NCBI GenBank assembly: GCA_025057315.1
Contig: JANWXW010000105.1
Coordinates: 62,001 to 126,000, forward strand
Length of the DNA: 64,000 bases
Reading direction: 5' to 3'
Source of the DNA: Myxococcota bacterium
GTDB taxonomy: Bacteria; Myxococcota_A; Polyangia; Palsa-1104; JAEUJZ01
The notes under the pieces are model-generated. The model did not search any database and was not told the origin of the DNA. It saw only the letters and a program-made list of their open reading frames with translations. Below, piece by piece: positions 36,555-46,734 of the stretch (the stretch's first letter is position 1; every line of letters starts with the position of its first letter). The position numbers and the translations under genes are program-made.

Positions 36555-37547
36555 GTGAGCGCACCAAAGCCCGAAGTGCTGATCGTCGCGGGTGACGAAC
36601 AGGAGCACCGCGACCTGCAGCGCTTCATCTCAGATCTCGGCCTGGGTGTGGTGGGCACTCGGGATGGCTCGTCGGCACTCGGGTTGGCCGAAGGGCGGCC
36701 CTTCGCGCTGGCGTTGGTGGATGCCGACACCCCTGGAGCCGGCCTGGAACTGCTGAGGTCTCTGCGGAAGATCCGGCCTGCAATGAGCGTTGTCCTGCTC
36801 ACTGCAAGGAGGTCATTCGACCTGGTGCTCGGCGCGTTGCGAGAAGGCGCTGCCGACGTGGTGGTCAAGGCCCCTGACCAGATCGACTACCTGCGCCAGC
36901 GGGTGCTGGCCCTGGCCGGGGCCGCCTCGAACCGAGCCGATCGCGAGCGGCTTCTGGCCGAATCGGTCGCGATCAACGAGGAGTTCCTGCGCCGCCTCAC
37001 CGACATGGCGCGCCGGGTCGGCGATCTGCGCGACAAGCTGCTCAGCGTCTCCAGTGGCAACTCCCCCCTCCCCGAAGACGAGGAGTGCCGCGTGCTGATT
37101 GTAGAGGAGGATGGCTGGCTGGGACAGGCTCTGGGGTCGCTCCTGCCACGGGGCTTCCTCCTGCACAGCGTGGTCAGCGGCGGCTCGGCGCTGGACAAAG
37201 CCTCGGCGCAGCGCTTTCACATCGCGCTGGTGAAGGAAGGGTTGCCGGACCTGCCCGGCCGCATGGTGGTGCGCACCTTGCAGGCACAATCGCCCGAGAC
37301 CATCACGCTGCTGTTTTCGCCCCCCGGCAAGCACCCCGGCAAGGTCGAGGTACTGGACGGGATGCAGGTGATCTCGTTGCTGCCCTCCTTCACCGACGCG
37401 GCCCAGCTGGCGGCCCGGCTCCAGGAACTGCGCGATGCCCAGCGCGCGCGTGGGCGGGAGCGCCGCTACCTGGCTGCCTTCCGCGAGGAACACTACGAGC
37501 TGCTCAAGCGCTACGCCGACTTCCGCATGAAGATGCGGCCCGAGTGA
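36555..37547 (+). CDS. Tandem receiver-domain protein, second receiver lacking the phosphoacceptor
   Basis: 330-residue cytoplasmic two-receiver protein. Receiver 1 (residues about 7-115) has the phosphoacceptor Asp in ALALVDADTPG, Thr in VVLLTARR and Lys in VVVKAPD, so it looks active. Receiver 2 (about 185-290) starts RVLIVEEDG, but the acceptor position reads ALVKEGLPDLPG with no Asp and LLFSPPGKHPG in place of T/S, so it is a pseudo-receiver. Between them a coiled-coil-like helix SVAINEEFLRRLTDMARRV-type links them. The last 40 residues form another helix. No effector domain. The start is GTG at 36555. The partner histidine kinase is unknown. Confidence 0.88.
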   Translation: MSAPKPEVLIVAGDEQEHRDLQRFISDLGLGVVGTRDGSSALGLAEGRPFALALVDADTPGAGLELLRSLRKIRPAMSVVLLTARRSFDLVLGALREGAADVVVKAPDQIDYLRQRVLALAGAASNRADRERLLAESVAINEEFLRRLTDMARRVGDLRDKLLSVSSGNSPLPEDEECRVLIVEEDGWLGQALGSLLPRGFLLHSVVSGGSALDKASAQRFHIALVKEGLPDLPGRMVVRTLQAQSPETITLLFSPPGKHPGKVEVLDGMQVISLLPSFTDAAQLAARLQELRDAQRARGRERRYLAAFREEHYELLKRYADFRMKMRPE

Positions 37548-37714
37548 CCCCCCAACGACCGGAACCGCCCCGCCCCACCGGGCGGCGGCAAGACCATCGC
37601 CGCAGACAGCGCCCCCATGATGACGCCGGGCCAGCTCCGGTCAGGGCTCCAGCCCGCCGCGGCTTGGACCGCCCCCCTGGACCGACTGATATGATTGCAA
37701 AATTATTTCTCTTA

Positions 37715-37742
37715 AATATTGGCTTACGGTCCTGCCAATATT
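37715..37742. repeat. Perfect 9-bp inverted repeat in AT-rich island
   Basis: AATATTGGC and its complement GCCAATATT flank a 10-base loop. A further partial CCAATAT follows at about 37751. It is not followed by a T-run, so it is not a classic terminator. Confidence 0.6.
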
Positions 37743-38087
37743 ATATACATCCAATATCTAGTACAGATCTCAAATTTCTAATTTGGACCCATTTAACTAC
37801 CAAAAAACATACATGAATTCTGCGCCCTATAGCTCCGACACCAAGGCCCTGCTGCAGAGCTGCGCGCGGGCGACCGAGACGCTTCACCGGCTCGGCAGCG
37901 GCCCTCGGCGGGGCTCCATTGGCCTTGCACAGGTGGCCTCCCGCAGGCAGGCTAGCATGCGGCACTGGTCGTTAACCAGCCAGCCCCGCAAGGTTTCCTC
38001 TGTCCTCGCCCTCCATCGCCTGCAGGGAATCTGCCCCTGCCGGCCCCAGCTGGCGGGAGGCCGGCGGACACATACCTATAAATTTAC

Positions 38088-38103
38088 GAAATATAGATAT
38101 TTC
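38088..38103. repeat. Short AT palindrome upstream of the cyclase gene
   Basis: GAAATAT and ATATTTC are separated by two bases, about 155 bp before the FHA-GGDEF start. It could be a promoter element or operator; no matching regulator is known. Confidence 0.4.
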
Positions 38104-38256
38104 TTCTCTGATTGGCAAGGCCCTGTTCGCAGCAAAGACATCTTGGATTCAACATTTCGGAAGATCCAGCGCATCTCTCCCATCCAGGCTCCAGGCCTCT
38201 GGAGGGCAGTGGAGCGGCTCAACGTCGTTGGGCCTCTCGACGGGTAGCTCGCTGTC

Positions 38257-39255
38257 ATGCCGGCCGCGGATATCCTGCAGGGTTTCGCGGAAGGACCTGC
38301 AGGGGAGCTCGAGGACACGTTCCCTTCGCTGGCCGAATGCGAGGACGTGGCCACGCCGCCCCTGGCCCTGCCTGCTCCCGCGGCGGGGCGGCGACAACCC
38401 CATCTCATCGCCCTGTGCGGCGCCCGCATGGGCGAACTGTTTGCCATCCAGGGGCGCCTGCTCATCGGCCGGAGCCGGGAGGCGGGCCTGCGACTGCTTG
38501 ACGAGCGCGTCAGCCGCCACCACGCCCAGGTGTGTGTCGTCTCTGACGGGGTGCTACAGCTTACTGATTTATCCTCGAGCAACGGCACCTACGTGCATGG
38601 CCAGCGCGTGCGCCAGTGCTTGTTGCAGGACGGAGATCGCTTCCAGCTCGGCAGCGGCCACACCTTCCGCGCCGCCTGGCTGGATGCGGTCGAGAGACGC
38701 TTTTACCGCCAAATGGAAGACGGGGCGCTGCGCGACGTGCTGACCAGGACCTACAGCCGGCGCTACCTGCAGCAGCGGCTGTGCAGCGAGCTGGCCTTTG
38801 CGCAACGACACGGGACGCCCGTGGCCCTGTTGGTCATCGACGTGGACCACTTCAAGCAGGTCAACGACCGTTTCGGTCACCTGCTGGGCGACGACATCCT
38901 CCGCCAGCTGGCCGAGACCATGCAGAAGGAGCTGCGCGGTGAGGACGTGCTGGCTCGCTGGGGAGGAGAGGAGTTCGCCGTGCTGGCTCACAGCACCACG
39001 GACCTGCCCGCGCTGATCCTCGGCGAACGCATCCGCCACCGGGTTGCCACCACGCGTTTCCAGCACGGGCTGCCGCTGCATGTATCCATCGGCATCGCGG
39101 TCTACCCCAGCCAGGCCCTGCCCGCACTGCCGGCGCGGGATGGATCGGTGGGCACCAACACCCTGGTCCAGGAGCTGATTGGTTCGGCAGACGAAGCGCT
39201 CTACGAGGCCAAGCGACGCGGCAGGAACCAGGTGGTGGCCAGCGGACAGGGGTAG
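38257..39255 (+). CDS. FHA-GGDEF diguanylate cyclase
   Basis: 332-residue cytoplasmic protein. A forkhead-associated domain at about 50-140 (LLIGRSREAGLRLLDERVSRHH, then LTDLSSSNGTYVHGQ) binds phosphothreonine. A GGDEF domain at about 165-330 makes cyclic di-GMP from two GTP. The active loop reads RWGGEEF. The inhibitory site RxxD (RGED) sits exactly five residues before GGEEF, so product inhibition is expected. DVDHFKQVNDRFGH carries the metal-binding Asp. Phospho-binding coupled to c-di-GMP output implies control by a Ser/Thr kinase, many of which occur in this genome. The ATG start at 38257 has a weak ribosome-binding site. Confidence 0.95.
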   Translation: MPAADILQGFAEGPAGELEDTFPSLAECEDVATPPLALPAPAAGRRQPHLIALCGARMGELFAIQGRLLIGRSREAGLRLLDERVSRHHAQVCVVSDGVLQLTDLSSSNGTYVHGQRVRQCLLQDGDRFQLGSGHTFRAAWLDAVERRFYRQMEDGALRDVLTRTYSRRYLQQRLCSELAFAQRHGTPVALLVIDVDHFKQVNDRFGHLLGDDILRQLAETMQKELRGEDVLARWGGEEFAVLAHSTTDLPALILGERIRHRVATTRFQHGLPLHVSIGIAVYPSQALPALPARDGSVGTNTLVQELIGSADEALYEAKRRGRNQVVASGQG

Positions 39256-39267
39256 GGAGCCACAGCG

Positions 39268-40902
39268 TCAGCGGCGCATGGTGCCGACCTTGGCTGCTCC
39301 CGCCTCGACGTGCATCTTCTCGGGCAGGTGCAGCAGGAACTTCTCCTTGGGCACCATGATGGTCAGGCCTGCGCGCTCCTTCTTCTTCTTAAAGCCACTG
39401 AGCGCCTGCTGCATGAATGCCTGGCGCACGGCCTCCATAGCTGCCGACTGATCGGCCATGATGGTGGCGCTCTCCTCTTCCTCGTAGTGGATCTGGATCG
39501 GAATGGGCTGGCCCGGACGGTTGTTGTCGGGCTGGCGGCCGATGAGACGCTCGACGAGCTGGTCCGTTGGCCCGCGGGTGAAGCTATGGGGGACCTGCAC
39601 GTAGCGGATGCCGATGGACTCCAGCCACTTGATGGGCGGATCGCCGCCGATGAGGACAAAGGCGTGGTCGGTAGGAATTGTCTTCTGGCGCCCGTCGCCG
39701 AGGAGCAGAACGGTGGCGCGATCCTTGAATTCCACCACCTTCGAGCCAAGCAGCAGCAGCACGCGCTGCTGTTCCACCGCGGCGTCCAGCTCTTGTCGGT
39801 TGCGCGCCTTGACGCGGTTGAATTGCCGGCCACGGTAGGACAGCACGACGCGGTTGCGCAGCGACGGATCCGACAGAGCCACGGCGGCCTCGACGGCACT
39901 GTCACCACCGCCTACCACCAAGATGGTCTTGCCGCGGTACAGGTCAGGATCGTCCAGCAGCGGCTGCACGTGCGGCTTGTCCTCACCCGGAACGCCAAGG
40001 CGGCGGGGCTTGCCGCGGGTGCCAATGCACAGGAGCACCTTCTGGCCGCGGTAAGTCGCCTTGTCGGTCTTGACGGTGAAAACACCGCCCTCGTACTTGA
40101 TGTCCTCTACCACCTGGCGCAGCCGGATGTCCAGATCGACCTGCTCTAGGATGCGGTTCCACTCCCGAATGGTGTCATCCTTGGTCGCGTCCCAGACAGG
40201 CAGCAGGCCAACGCAGCGCACATCGTAGGGCTCGGCCATGACCTTCTTACCCTTGGGATAGCGGGCGATCGTGGAGGCGACAAACGAGTCCTTCTCCAGC
40301 ACCACGTAGGACAGGCCACGCTGCAGGCAAGCCATGGCCGCCGACAGCCCAGCTGGTCCGCTGCCGACGATGACCACGTCCACGCTGGTCACCCCCATGG
40401 GGGAGCCTGCGCGGAGCGCGCCCGGCCGCAGCCCGTTGCGCAGCGCATGCTCTACCGCCGCCCGTCCCAAATTGACGGCATTTTTGACCAGCGGCTTGCC
40501 GGCTGCCTCCCCAACCAAATACAGGCCCGGGACGGTCTTGGACTGGTAGTACTCATCCAGATCAGGCACCAGGACCGGCGGCGGCTCGGTGCCCTCATAG
40601 TGCATGACCAGCGCGTTGGTCGGGCACACATGGGCACATTGCTCGCATTGAATGCAATCGTTAAACCGAACCACCCGGCTCTTGTTGTTGCGTAGCTCGA
40701 GAACATCGGTGGGACAGACCAGCACACACGCATCGCATCCCGTGCAGCGATCGTCGTTAATCGAATGGATGAGGAGCTTGCTCCTCTTCCCGCTGGCCGG
40801 GGACGTCCCTTTCTTGGCCCCTTGGGCCCGCAGATAGAGGATCAACCCAATGATGAGGATGGCGACAATAGGCCCCACGATGATGGCGAGCATTGACCCC
40901 AT
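39268..40902 (-). CDS. Membrane-anchored ferredoxin / thioredoxin-reductase-like flavoprotein
   Basis: 544-residue fusion. One N-terminal membrane helix (about 5-25) precedes two [4Fe-4S] clusters (CTGCDACVLVCP and CIQCEQCAHVCP, about 53-100). A linker leads to a two-dinucleotide-binding flavoprotein from about 175 (VDVVIVGSGPAGLSAAMACL; second GxGxxG as KTILVVGGGDSAVEAAVAL at about 325). The fold resembles YpdA/thioredoxin-reductase-like oxidoreductases. A KKKKER basic stretch near residue 510 and a tail follow. It could pass electrons between a ferredoxin pool and NAD(P)H or a thiol substrate at the membrane. The tail is unlike simple TrxB. Convergent with the cyclase gene (12 nt). Confidence 0.9.
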   Translation of the reverse strand: MGSMLAIIVGPIVAILIIGLILYLRAQGAKKGTSPASGKRSKLLIHSINDDRCTGCDACVLVCPTDVLELRNNKSRVVRFNDCIQCEQCAHVCPTNALVMHYEGTEPPPVLVPDLDEYYQSKTVPGLYLVGEAAGKPLVKNAVNLGRAAVEHALRNGLRPGALRAGSPMGVTSVDVVIVGSGPAGLSAAMACLQRGLSYVVLEKDSFVASTIARYPKGKKVMAEPYDVRCVGLLPVWDATKDDTIREWNRILEQVDLDIRLRQVVEDIKYEGGVFTVKTDKATYRGQKVLLCIGTRGKPRRLGVPGEDKPHVQPLLDDPDLYRGKTILVVGGGDSAVEAAVALSDPSLRNRVVLSYRGRQFNRVKARNRQELDAAVEQQRVLLLLGSKVVEFKDRATVLLLGDGRQKTIPTDHAFVLIGGDPPIKWLESIGIRYVQVPHSFTRGPTDQLVERLIGRQPDNNRPGQPIPIQIHYEEEESATIMADQSAAMEAVRQAFMQQALSGFKKKKERAGLTIMVPKEKFLLHLPEKMHVEAGAAKVGTMRR

Positions 40903-41056
40903 CTTACTATGTAAGGGAGGACCCAGTTAAGAGAAATCGAGCCATCGCACTGGAATCCCAGCCAGATCGCAGACCGGGCTCCAGGGGAGGGAGAACCAGC
41001 CCCACAAGCACAAAGGGGATGACAAGCCCCCCGTCCGTGTGAGAAAATTTTGCGCA

Positions 41057-44000
41057 ATGGGGTTTCTTGACACCACGTCACGCCCCTGCCCGAGGTCCCT
41101 GTGTCTGGCCCGACCCTGCATGGCGCTGCTCCTGGGGGTGCTGGCCGGCGGTGCCCCTGCGCGGCCGGCCAGGGCAGCGGGGTTTGAGCCCTGGCTGCAG
41201 GCAGAGCTGCTCTATGAGCAGATCGATGAGCTGCGGCAGCACCCCGCCTCGCCCCTGGAGGTCGAAAAGGCCGAGATGCAGCTCCACTGGTGTCAGACGG
41301 CCCTGGGCGAGGGTCATCCGAGCACTGCCCTCGCGATGGCGCAGCTGGGTCTGCTGCTGTTCCATGGGGGAGAGATCGACCGGGCCGAACCCCTGCTGCA
41401 GGCCAGTCGCGATCGTCTCCGCCACATCCCCCGCGAGAGGGAGGGGCGGACCATGTGGCGGGTCCTTTTGGCGCTGGGTGCAACGGCTGAGCTGCGCGGG
41501 CGCGCGGACGAGGCCATGCGCCTGGGTGAGGAGGCGCTGGCAGTGCGCCGACGCCTGCCGGGCACGGTGCGGCCGGGCCCCCAGGAGGTGGCGCTGGCGC
41601 TGCTCTATTTGCGGGCCGGAGCGCGGGCTCAGGCCGAGGCGTCGCTCCGCACGCTGGTCCAGGCCGATCCGCTGACATCCACTGCGGATTTGCGTCGGTC
41701 CGCAGCCCTTCACGAGCTGTGGGCTCTATCGCTGTGGGAGCTGGGGCGCCACGAGGAGGCCGAGGCAACGCAGCAGGCGGTGATCCAGGGGCTGGAGCGA
41801 GCTGCTGGGGCCAGCACCGACGGTGGGCAGCGAAAGATCCTGCTTGCTGATCTGAGCAGCGCCCTGAACAACCAGGCGCGCTGGCTGCAGCGCCGGGGCC
41901 GCATCCAAGAAGCCGAAGCGCTGCTCCAGCGCGCCCTGCAGCTGCGCATCCGGCTGTATGGGGAACGCGACCCCCGCACGCTGACGGTGCAGCGCAATCT
42001 GGCCTCGCTGCTCTGGCTCGACGGACAAACCGCCCGCGCTGAGGCCTCCCTGGTCAGCACCGGGCAGGCCGCCGCCGATCCGGCCCAGCTCCTGCTTCTG
42101 GGGGCGCTCTATGCCGATACCGCCCCCAGCAGCCCGCGTGCTGCGGCAGCCCTGCGAAGAGCCGCTGCGGCCAGCGGGGAAATCGCCTTGCAGTCCCAGG
42201 AGCGCCTGGCGCGGCTGCTCCTACAACAGGGCCACACCGCCGAGGCGGTCCCCCTGGCCACCCGGGTGCTGGAGGCGCGCACCGGGGCCTTGCCCAAGAC
42301 GCATCCAGCGCTGTTGCGCGCCAGCGCGCTGGCGGCCTCAGCGGCCCTGCTCAGCGGTCAGCGTCAGCAGGCAGAACAGCTCATCCGCCAGGCGCTCCAG
42401 GGTGCCGTGGGGCCCTCTGCGCCACCGCCGCAGAGCCCGCTGCTGGCCCTGCTCCGGGCGCAGCTGGCGGCCCTGCTGCTCGATCGGCCGGATCCCTCCA
42501 CCGCCGCACCGGCTGCCGGCATCACGCGCACGCCGCGCCTGCTGGAGGGGGCCCAGCTTCTCGCCCAGGCCCTAGAGGCCACGGCCGCCTTCGCCCATCA
42601 GGTGGCAGCCACCGGCGCCCCGGCCTGGTTTGCCCCGACGGTGAGGCTGGGAATTGCAGGGCTAGCCGGCCTGCTGCTGCCGGCTATGACCGATGGCGCC
42701 TCGGTGCTGACAGCTGACCTGGCGACGTCGCTGCTTCGGGTCGTAGACGCTCTGCCTCTAGGCGACGATCTCGCCGCGGAACTGAGCGCCCTGGCCCACC
42801 GCGAGGGCGAGGCTGCCAACCACCTCCAGCAGCTGTGGCGACAGCGCGCGGCCTTGCTGCTCTTTTCCCGCTTCGCCCAGCCGGAGTTCGGTCCGGCCCC
42901 GACGGTCCAGGAGCTGACCCCCCTGGAGACGGCCATCCAGACGGCGGAGCAGCAACTGGCCCGGCGGAGCCCATCCTTGCAGCAGCTGCTCGGCCGTCGC
43001 GCGCTGGATGTGGCGCAGCTGGAGCGGATCATGGCCCGGCGGCTGGGTTCCACCGTGGTCTTCTTCCGGGTCTACGGTAGCCCTTATGGGATGCTCCCAA
43101 CGGCCAGGCGGTCCGGCGCGCGCTCGGCGCAGGGTATGCCCCCGCTCCGTGGGCCCTCACCCATGTCGCCCACCCCGCTGGTGGAACCGCGGGAGCGCTA
43201 TGCCGCGCTGGTGGTACGGCCGGCAGAGCCCCCCCACTTCATCGACCTGGGCGAGAGCGCGCCCATCGACGCCACCGTGGAGCGCCTCAGCAAGTTGGTG
43301 GATGGACAGCGGGACATCCGGGCCGAACTCCAGCAGCTTGGTCAGCAGCTGGTGGAGCCCCTTTTGCCCTACCTGCCCGCCACCGGCCGCCTGTATGTCG
43401 TTGCGCCGCCTGAGCTGCTTGGCATCCCGTTTGGGGCCCTGATCGTCGGGGGGAGCCTGCTGTGCAGCCGGGGGCCAGTGCAGGTGTTTCCACGTCTGGC
43501 CGATCTGCTCGAGGCGCCGCCCCCGCCGCCTCCGCAGGTGCCAGCAGAGCCGCTCCAGCGCCTGCTGCTGCTGGGGGCGCCGCTGCTCCGCGAGCCGCTG
43601 CCCTATCTACCCAGGACCTATCCCCCCCCCATCGGACACGGGGAGATGGCCGAAGTGAACCACCTGCTTCGCCAGCACCGCTACGACCCACGCGGCGGAC
43701 CCATTACGGGGGTAGCTGCCACCAAGTCACGGCTGCGCGCCTGGCTCCCCTCGCACATCGTGCACGTGCTCGCCCCCTTGGTCGTGCTGCCTGACGCCCA
43801 CAGCACCGCGGCGCAGGCCCGCATTCCATACCAGGCCGCGGCCCACAGCCTTGCCTTTCCGCTCGTCGAGCTCGGCCCCCCCCGACCAGCCCTGCCACCC
43901 AGCGGGCTACCGGCCGTGGCGCTGGCCGCGTCGTCCCCCCGGGGGACATCCGGCGATGCCGATGATGGCCTGCTCTTGCCCGAGGAGATGGCCCGGCTCG

Positions 44001-44293
44001 ATCTGCGCCGGACCGCCCTGCTGGTCCTGTCGGGCCCGGTGCTCCAGCCCACGGACCGGGGCGCCCTGGTCCGGTTGGAGCAGGCCGCAATGCGCGCCGG
44101 CGCTGCCCAGGTGGTGCTCACGCTGTGGCGCCCCCCCGAAGCGGCAGCCCGCCAGGTGATGGGGCAACTCTACCGTGGCTGGCTGCGCACGGGCGATGCG
44201 GCCGAGGCCGTTCGGGAGCTCCAACTGGCGCTGCATGCCCGCGGGCACCCACCCCTGCACTGGGCTGGCCTCCGCGCCACCAGCCGACGCTGA
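41057..44293 (+). CDS. TPR-CHAT protein with degenerate protease site
   Basis: About 1078 residues from this ATG (an in-frame GTG at 41039 is possible). A signal-like N-terminus (PCMALLLGVLAGGAPARPARA) suggests export. Residues about 40-450 are TPR-like helices (ALGEGHPSTALAMAQLGLLLFHGGEIDRAEPLLQ-type, AEALLQRALQLRIRLYGERDPRT-type). The C-terminal 350 residues have the CHAT fold: LYVVAPPELLGIPFGALIV, then AAMRAGAAQVVLTLWRPPEAAARQVMGQLYRGWL. The catalytic His-Gly is replaced (SHIVHVLAPLVVL at about 900) and the Cys of the usual LSACxTG is Gly (VLSGPVLQPTDRG at about 990), so it should be a catalytically inactive CHAT protein. A scaffold or effector-sensing role is inferred. Confidence 0.88.
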   Translation: MGFLDTTSRPCPRSLCLARPCMALLLGVLAGGAPARPARAAGFEPWLQAELLYEQIDELRQHPASPLEVEKAEMQLHWCQTALGEGHPSTALAMAQLGLLLFHGGEIDRAEPLLQASRDRLRHIPREREGRTMWRVLLALGATAELRGRADEAMRLGEEALAVRRRLPGTVRPGPQEVALALLYLRAGARAQAEASLRTLVQADPLTSTADLRRSAALHELWALSLWELGRHEEAEATQQAVIQGLERAAGASTDGGQRKILLADLSSALNNQARWLQRRGRIQEAEALLQRALQLRIRLYGERDPRTLTVQRNLASLLWLDGQTARAEASLVSTGQAAADPAQLLLLGALYADTAPSSPRAAAALRRAAAASGEIALQSQERLARLLLQQGHTAEAVPLATRVLEARTGALPKTHPALLRASALAASAALLSGQRQQAEQLIRQALQGAVGPSAPPPQSPLLALLRAQLAALLLDRPDPSTAAPAAGITRTPRLLEGAQLLAQALEATAAFAHQVAATGAPAWFAPTVRLGIAGLAGLLLPAMTDGASVLTADLATSLLRVVDALPLGDDLAAELSALAHREGEAANHLQQLWRQRAALLLFSRFAQPEFGPAPTVQELTPLETAIQTAEQQLARRSPSLQQLLGRRALDVAQLERIMARRLGSTVVFFRVYGSPYGMLPTARRSGARSAQGMPPLRGPSPMSPTPLVEPRERYAALVVRPAEPPHFIDLGESAPIDATVERLSKLVDGQRDIRAELQQLGQQLVEPLLPYLPATGRLYVVAPPELLGIPFGALIVGGSLLCSRGPVQVFPRLADLLEAPPPPPPQVPAEPLQRLLLLGAPLLREPLPYLPRTYPPPIGHGEMAEVNHLLRQHRYDPRGGPITGVAATKSRLRAWLPSHIVHVLAPLVVLPDAHSTAAQARIPYQAAAHSLAFPLVELGPPRPALPPSGLPAVALAASSPRGTSGDADDGLLLPEEMARLDLRRTALLVLSGPVLQPTDRGALVRLEQAAMRAGAAQVVLTLWRPPEAAARQVMGQLYRGWLRTGDAAEAVRELQLALHARGHPPLHWAGLRATSRR

Positions 44294-44351
44294 AGGCACG
44301 AACCAGGTGGACCCTGGGCCTGTGCGCCATGCGCCTCCAGCCCGAGCCCGA

Positions 44352-44765
44352 TTAGCTGCTCGACCCGACGGAGGAAGAGCTGGCCTCGGTGCGTGGCCGT
44401 TTGCTGCGCGGGCTGGTGCTGGTCCCGCTCGGGGCAGGCCGTGTCAGGCCATCGCCCGAGTTGCGCTGCGCTGACTGGTTGTGTTGGAGCGCCGCGTTGA
44501 CGCGCTCCTTCAGTTCCTTGCCGACCTTGAAGAAAGGCAACTTCTTGGGCTGTACACCGACCGGGTCCCCGGTGCGCGGATTCCGTCCCTCGTAGGCCTT
44601 GTAGCGACGGATTTCAAAGCTGCCAAAACCCCGGATTTCAATGCGCTGCCCGCGCCGGAGGCTTTCTTCCATAGAGTCGAAGATGCAGTTCACGATCTGC
44701 TCGGCTTTGCCCTTCGGGATCTGCAGCTTCCCGGCGACCACCTCGATGAGATCGGACTTTGTCAT
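44352..44765 (-). CDS. HU/IHF-family DNA-binding protein with Ser/Arg-rich tail
   Basis: 137-residue nucleoid protein. The HU/IHF core, residues 1-92, is complete: MTKSDLIEVVAGKLQIPKG, IRGFGSFEIRRYKAYEGRNPRTG with the conserved proline that intercalates DNA, and FFKVGKELKERVNAAL. It is closer to IHF-like (himD) than to HU by the RNPRTGD region. After it comes a 45-residue tail of Ser, Thr, Arg and Pro (SPRSKRPRTEASSSSVGSSS), probably disordered and able to bind DNA or be phosphorylated. The ATG at 44765 is preceded by GGGAGG at proper spacing; an upstream Met at 44795 lacks one. Promoter at 44823-44852. Confidence 0.95.
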   Translation of the reverse strand: MTKSDLIEVVAGKLQIPKGKAEQIVNCIFDSMEESLRRGQRIEIRGFGSFEIRRYKAYEGRNPRTGDPVGVQPKKLPFFKVGKELKERVNAALQHNQSAQRNSGDGLTRPAPSGTSTSPRSKRPRTEASSSSVGSSS

Positions 44766-44822
44766 ACAAAAGGCCTCCCGTGGAGGGTACGGCAATGAGC
44801 GAATGGGCTCCTTGGAGCTTTC

Positions 44823-44852
44823 ATACTACGCTATATAAGCGGATAAGATCAA
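44823..44852 (-). promoter_or_regulatory. Candidate promoter of the HU/IHF gene
   Basis: Minus-strand TTGATC (44852-44847) and TAGTAT (44828-44823) are 18 bases apart, in a locally AT-rich stretch 60-90 bp before the ATG at 44765. The leader would be about 50 nt. Confidence 0.45.
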
Positions 44853-44929
44853 CTGGTTTTGAGTTTCAGACGGGAATTCACCTTGTTCGCGCCTACAACT
44901 AGAGAACTAGAGAACAGCACATCCTGAGT

Positions 44930-46666
<1,737 letters not shown>

Positions 46667-46734
46667 GGCAGCTTACGCTAGCTCCGAGCGCGACCTCAGG
46701 CAACCTGAACCTTCAACTTGAATCTTATCAGCGC

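Larger units (their letters stand above)
37548..38256. other. Non-coding AT-rich island
   Basis: 709 bp with no convincing gene between the double-receiver gene and the FHA-GGDEF gene. Bases about 37690-37815 and 38070-38110 are strikingly AT-rich for this window. Two palindromes are described separately (37715-37742 and 38088-38103). A possible frame at 37783-38247 has unlike codon usage and no match, so it is not called. Candidate contents are a small RNA, a transfer scar or promoter region of the cyclase gene. Confidence 0.7.

Noticed and set aside
35268..36608. Minus-strand 446-residue frame over the zinc-ribbon gene
   Set aside because: Antisense; the plus strand has the AgmX/PglI domain and a membrane helix.
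37783..38247. 154-residue frame in the AT-rich island
   Set aside because: Codon use unlike the neighbours and crosses AT-rich palindromes; no recognisable motif.
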